Below, in pieces: positions 61,615 through 64,000 of a stretch of 64,000 nt of DNA. The notes under the pieces are model-generated. The model saw nothing but the letters and a program-made list of their open reading frames with translations, had not been told where the DNA came from and searched no databases. The DNA comes from GCA-2730975 sp937893275. GTDB lineage: Bacteria > Verrucomicrobiota > Verrucomicrobiia > Opitutales > Seribacteraceae. Both the position numbers and the translations under genes were made by a program. The first letter of the stretch is position 1. Each line of letters begins with the position of its first letter. Location of the stretch: the NCBI GenBank assembly GCA_963968595.1, contig CAXAHJ010000001.1, positions 62,001 to 126,000 on the forward strand, written 5' to 3'.

Positions 61615-61880
61615 TTTTGGGTGTGGGGGTTATGACTCCGGAAGGTACGAGTGGCAGAAAATTCACCCAATTTATGGCCAACCATGTTTTCAGTAACATA
61701 TACGGTAAGGAAATTCTTTCCATTGTGCACGGCCAAATTAAGTCCAACGAAATCAGGAGTGATTGTCGACCGACGAGACCAAGTCTTAATGGGTTTACGG
61801 TCGTCAGACTCCTGAGCCCTTCGAACCTTTCTCTCTAAACTTGGTTCAACAAAATAACCTTTTTTAATCGAGCGTGACAT
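61611..61880 (-). CDS. rpsS: 30S ribosomal protein S19
   Basis: 89 residues, normal S19: MSRSIKKGYFVEPSLERKV, IKTWSRRSTITPDFVGL, VYVTENMVGHKLGEFSATRTFRSH. Near the head-A-site side with S13. Between rplB and rplV. Confidence 0.98.
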   Translation of the reverse strand: MSRSIKKGYFVEPSLERKVRRAQESDDRKPIKTWSRRSTITPDFVGLNLAVHNGKNFLTVYVTENMVGHKLGEFSATRTFRSHNPHTQK

Positions 61881-61906
61881 GAACTTATATCGGTTAAAGG
61901 GTAAGT

Positions 61907-62746
61907 TTACCTCATCTTACGCCCGTTGCAACGGACGAGAATCTGTGAATTTGATGATTTGGACTTCTTTCGAGTCGGGAAGCCTTTTGACAGTTGACCC
62001 CATGGGGACGAGGGATGCCCGCCGCCTGAAGTTTTTCCTTCACCGCCACCCATAGGGTGGTCAACGGGATTCATCGCAACCCCTCTAACACGGGGCCGAC
62101 GACCTTTCCAGCGATTTCGACCTGCCTTGCCTATAGTGGTATTTTGATGTTCGGAATTTCCAACTACGCCCACGGTGGCACGGCAACGGGATTTAACTAT
62201 ACGAACTTCTCCGCTAGGCATTTTTAAAGTAGCATGAAGGTCATCAATCGCCATAATTCGCACTCCAACTCCAGCGGAACGGGCTATTTTAGCGCCAGAG
62301 CCAGCTAGAAGCTCGACGCAGTGTACTCTAGTGCCAATTGGAATAAAAGAAATTGGCATGGAGTTCCCAGGCTTAAAATCAATTTGGCCATTTGAACTGA
62401 AAAGCGTATCGCCGACTTCAACTCCTGAGGGTGACGGTATGTAGCTTAAAGTTCCATCTTCGTATTTGAGAAGAGCGATGTGGGATGTTCGGTTTGGATC
62501 ATATTCAATAGCTTCGACCGTAGCCGGGACATCGATGATCTGCCGGCGGAAGTCGATAGTGCGATAAAGCCTTTTGTGCCCACCGCCTCGACGCCGGGAA
62601 GTAATGCGTCCATAACTGTTACGACCCTTTTTACGATGATGACCTTTCGTTAAGGAACGCTCTGGGCGCTTGTCCGTAACCTCGGCTTTGTTGCGTGTAT
62701 AAAAACGCGTCGAGGGAGTTACCGGTTTATGGTGTATTATAGCCAT
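61907..62746 (-). CDS. rplB: 50S ribosomal protein L2
   Basis: 279 residues, normal L2: RGGGHKRLYRTIDFRR, GSGAKIARSAGVGVRI and the peptidyl-transferase-near region VRGVAMNPVDHPMGGGEGKT. The leader ends TTTTTTTATAATG, AT-only without Shine-Dalgarno sequence. Confidence 0.98.
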   Translation of the reverse strand: MAIIHHKPVTPSTRFYTRNKAEVTDKRPERSLTKGHHRKKGRNSYGRITSRRRGGGHKRLYRTIDFRRQIIDVPATVEAIEYDPNRTSHIALLKYEDGTLSYIPSPSGVEVGDTLFSSNGQIDFKPGNSMPISFIPIGTRVHCVELLAGSGAKIARSAGVGVRIMAIDDLHATLKMPSGEVRIVKSRCRATVGVVGNSEHQNTTIGKAGRNRWKGRRPRVRGVAMNPVDHPMGGGEGKTSGGGHPSSPWGQLSKGFPTRKKSKSSNSQILVRCNGRKMR

Positions 62747-62767
62747 TATAAAAAAATTGTTGTGCGA

Positions 62768-63058
62768 CTAGGCCCCAAAGTCTATCGCGTCGCCTTGCTT
62801 AAGGGTGACGATTGCTTTCTTCATGCCGCCCTTAGAACCAAGACGGTTGCGACGAGTCCGGTCACGCTTAAGTTTTGGTTTCTGGTTTATGATATTCACC
62901 TTTGTCACCGTGACGCCAAAGGTTCGTTCAACCGATTCGGAAACATTAGTCTTGGATGCTGCCGAGTGCACTTTAAACAGATATTTATTACTAGCTGAAA
63001 GCAATGTGGCTTTTTCAGTAAGCAATGCTTCTAGAAGAATTTCTGCAGGTTCGCTCAC
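62768..63058 (-). CDS. rplW: 50S ribosomal protein L23
   Basis: 96 residues, normal L23: LLEALLTEKATLLSASNKYLFKV and VTKVNIINQKPKLKRDRTRR. Docking site for trigger factor and SRP at the tunnel exit. Overlaps rplD by 4 bases. Confidence 0.97.
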   Translation of the reverse strand: MSEPAEILLEALLTEKATLLSASNKYLFKVHSAASKTNVSESVERTFGVTVTKVNIINQKPKLKRDRTRRNRLGSKGGMKKAIVTLKQGDAIDFGA

Positions 63059-63699
63059 TTGGATGCATCCTCCTTTCCTACTTTAGCCAATAAAACCTCG
63101 AGACCACTGACACTAAATATCACTTTATCAGCTAAAACTAGATCCAACGGACTCAAGTCTTGGGCTCTAGCCAAAGTTATTCGAGAAACATTGCGAGCGG
63201 CATAACCGAAATTATCCTCGAATGCATCATCCACGATGAGAGACCGTCGAGAATCTGGTATAACCTTGTTAATTACTTGAGTAAAATGCTTTGTCTTCGC
63301 TTCAGAAACCTTCCACGCCTCTATTAAAGATAACTTGCCCTCGGTAGCTCCGTCAAACAAGGCACGAGCAAGCGCAAGGCGTTTCGTCTTGCGATTAACT
63401 TTCTTATTGTATGAACGAGGTTTAGGACCAAAGACCACACCGCCGCCACGACGCTGGACAGCGTTCTTGTCTCCAACGCGTCCCGCACCCAAACCTTTTT
63501 GGCGATGTATTTTCTTTCCGGATCCACGGACTTCGGCACGAGTTTTTGTTGATGCACTTCCTTGGCGTTTGTTCGATCGAATGGCTAAGATTACTTGTCG
63601 AAGAGCATCAACGCCTTTGTTTTTTTCAAAATTCATGAAGGACGGATAGTCTCGCTCTCCGTCTTCTGCTCCCTCAACTGTAAAATATGGAAATTTCAT
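63055..63699 (-). CDS. rplD: 50S ribosomal protein L4
   Basis: 214 residues, normal L4: QVILAIRSNKRQGSASTKTRAEVRGSGKK with the basic exit-tunnel loop KKIHRQKGLGAGRVGDKNA, and GLEVLLAKVGKED C-terminal end. 18 bases after the rplC fragment. Confidence 0.97.
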   Translation of the reverse strand: MKFPYFTVEGAEDGERDYPSFMNFEKNKGVDALRQVILAIRSNKRQGSASTKTRAEVRGSGKKIHRQKGLGAGRVGDKNAVQRRGGGVVFGPKPRSYNKKVNRKTKRLALARALFDGATEGKLSLIEAWKVSEAKTKHFTQVINKVIPDSRRSLIVDDAFEDNFGYAARNVSRITLARAQDLSPLDLVLADKVIFSVSGLEVLLAKVGKEDASK

Positions 63700-63717
63700 T
63701 TAACCGAATAAATTAGA

Positions 63718-64000
63718 TCAGGATGCTTTGCGTAATTTCTTGGCCACCCTCACGGTGAGTAAAGAATTCTTGTGCCCGGGCACGCTTCCCTTAAGAAGCA
63801 TTATGTTTTTTTCTGGGATGATCTTAACAACTTTTAAGTTTTGCGTCGTGCGGCTCTTGTTGCCCATATGACCAGGCATTTTTTTGTTCTTGAATACACG
63901 ACCAGGCCATTGGCAAAGGCCATAACTGCCACCGCGACGGTGAAACATCGAGCCATGCGAAGCAGGCCCACCCTTGAAATTCCAACGTTTGACGACACCC
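63718..64000 (-). CDS. rplC: 50S ribosomal protein L3, C-terminal part
   Basis: About 93 residues of L3 up to the stop at 63718; the rest lies beyond the right edge. The conserved elements GVVKRWNFKGGPASHGS and KKMPGHMGNKSRTTQNLKV are present, with RNP-type ending TVRVAKKLRKAS. Order from here is rplC-rplD-rplW-rplB, the standard S10 operon. Confidence 0.97.
   Translation of the reverse strand, partial: GVVKRWNFKGGPASHGSMFHRRGGSYGLCQWPGRVFKNKKMPGHMGNKSRTTQNLKVVKIIPEKNIMLLKGSVPGHKNSLLTVRVAKKLRKAS

Overview
The window looks like a chromosomal segment of a Gram-negative member of the PVC superphylum, most likely Verrucomicrobiota (Opitutae-like). The signs are a double-length UvrA (otherwise best known from Chlamydiae and Verrucomicrobia), a PVC-type ThuA/CxxCH cytochrome beside a DUF1501 protein, a DUF5069 protein, and lipid A / outer-membrane genes (lpxD, bamA, ompH). 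This assignment rests on gene families read by eye; no 16S gene is present. Coding density is very high and no gap above 300 bases lacks a gene.

Layout. 1-2.8 kb: N-terminus of an MsbA-like ABC exporter, a DUF5069 protein, and a STAS protein with a GAF-SpoIIE phosphatase. 2.8-7.4 kb: aconitase, a peroxiredoxin, tyrS. 7.5-16.4 kb: a tricorn-like protease downstream of tandem uvrA, preceded by tRNA-Glu. 16.7-22 kb (plus strand): rpmH, rnpA (with a broken or unusual start), yidC carrying a C-terminal J-domain, yebC, and a metX-metW fusion. 22-32.8 kb (minus strand): a long run rplY-pth-rpsF-ssb-rplI-dnaB-bamA-ompH-lpxD-prs-degP linking ribosome, replication and envelope assembly. 32.9-39.2 kb: a GC-richer PVC catabolic block (amidohydrolase, DUF1501, ThuA/CxxCH protein). 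39.4-43.6 kb: tRNA-Asn, an NtrC-type regulator and its kinase coupled to coaB, and a VC0807-family membrane protein. 43.6-64 kb (minus strand): about 20 kb of same-strand genes, S10/spc/alpha ribosomal genes (rplC to rplQ), a small membrane zinc-ribbon protein, guaA, hisD-hisC-hisB-hisH and gltA.

Functionally this is mostly core information processing and central metabolism. The non-standard features are the YidC-J-domain fusion, acidic low-complexity tails on L17 and S11 (a shorter one on S5), the rpmH-rnpA junction, absence of rpsR, rpmD, infA and rpmJ from their usual slots, and an almost complete lack of Shine-Dalgarno sequences before ribosomal protein genes. No CRISPR array, insertion sequence, phage gene or rRNA was seen.
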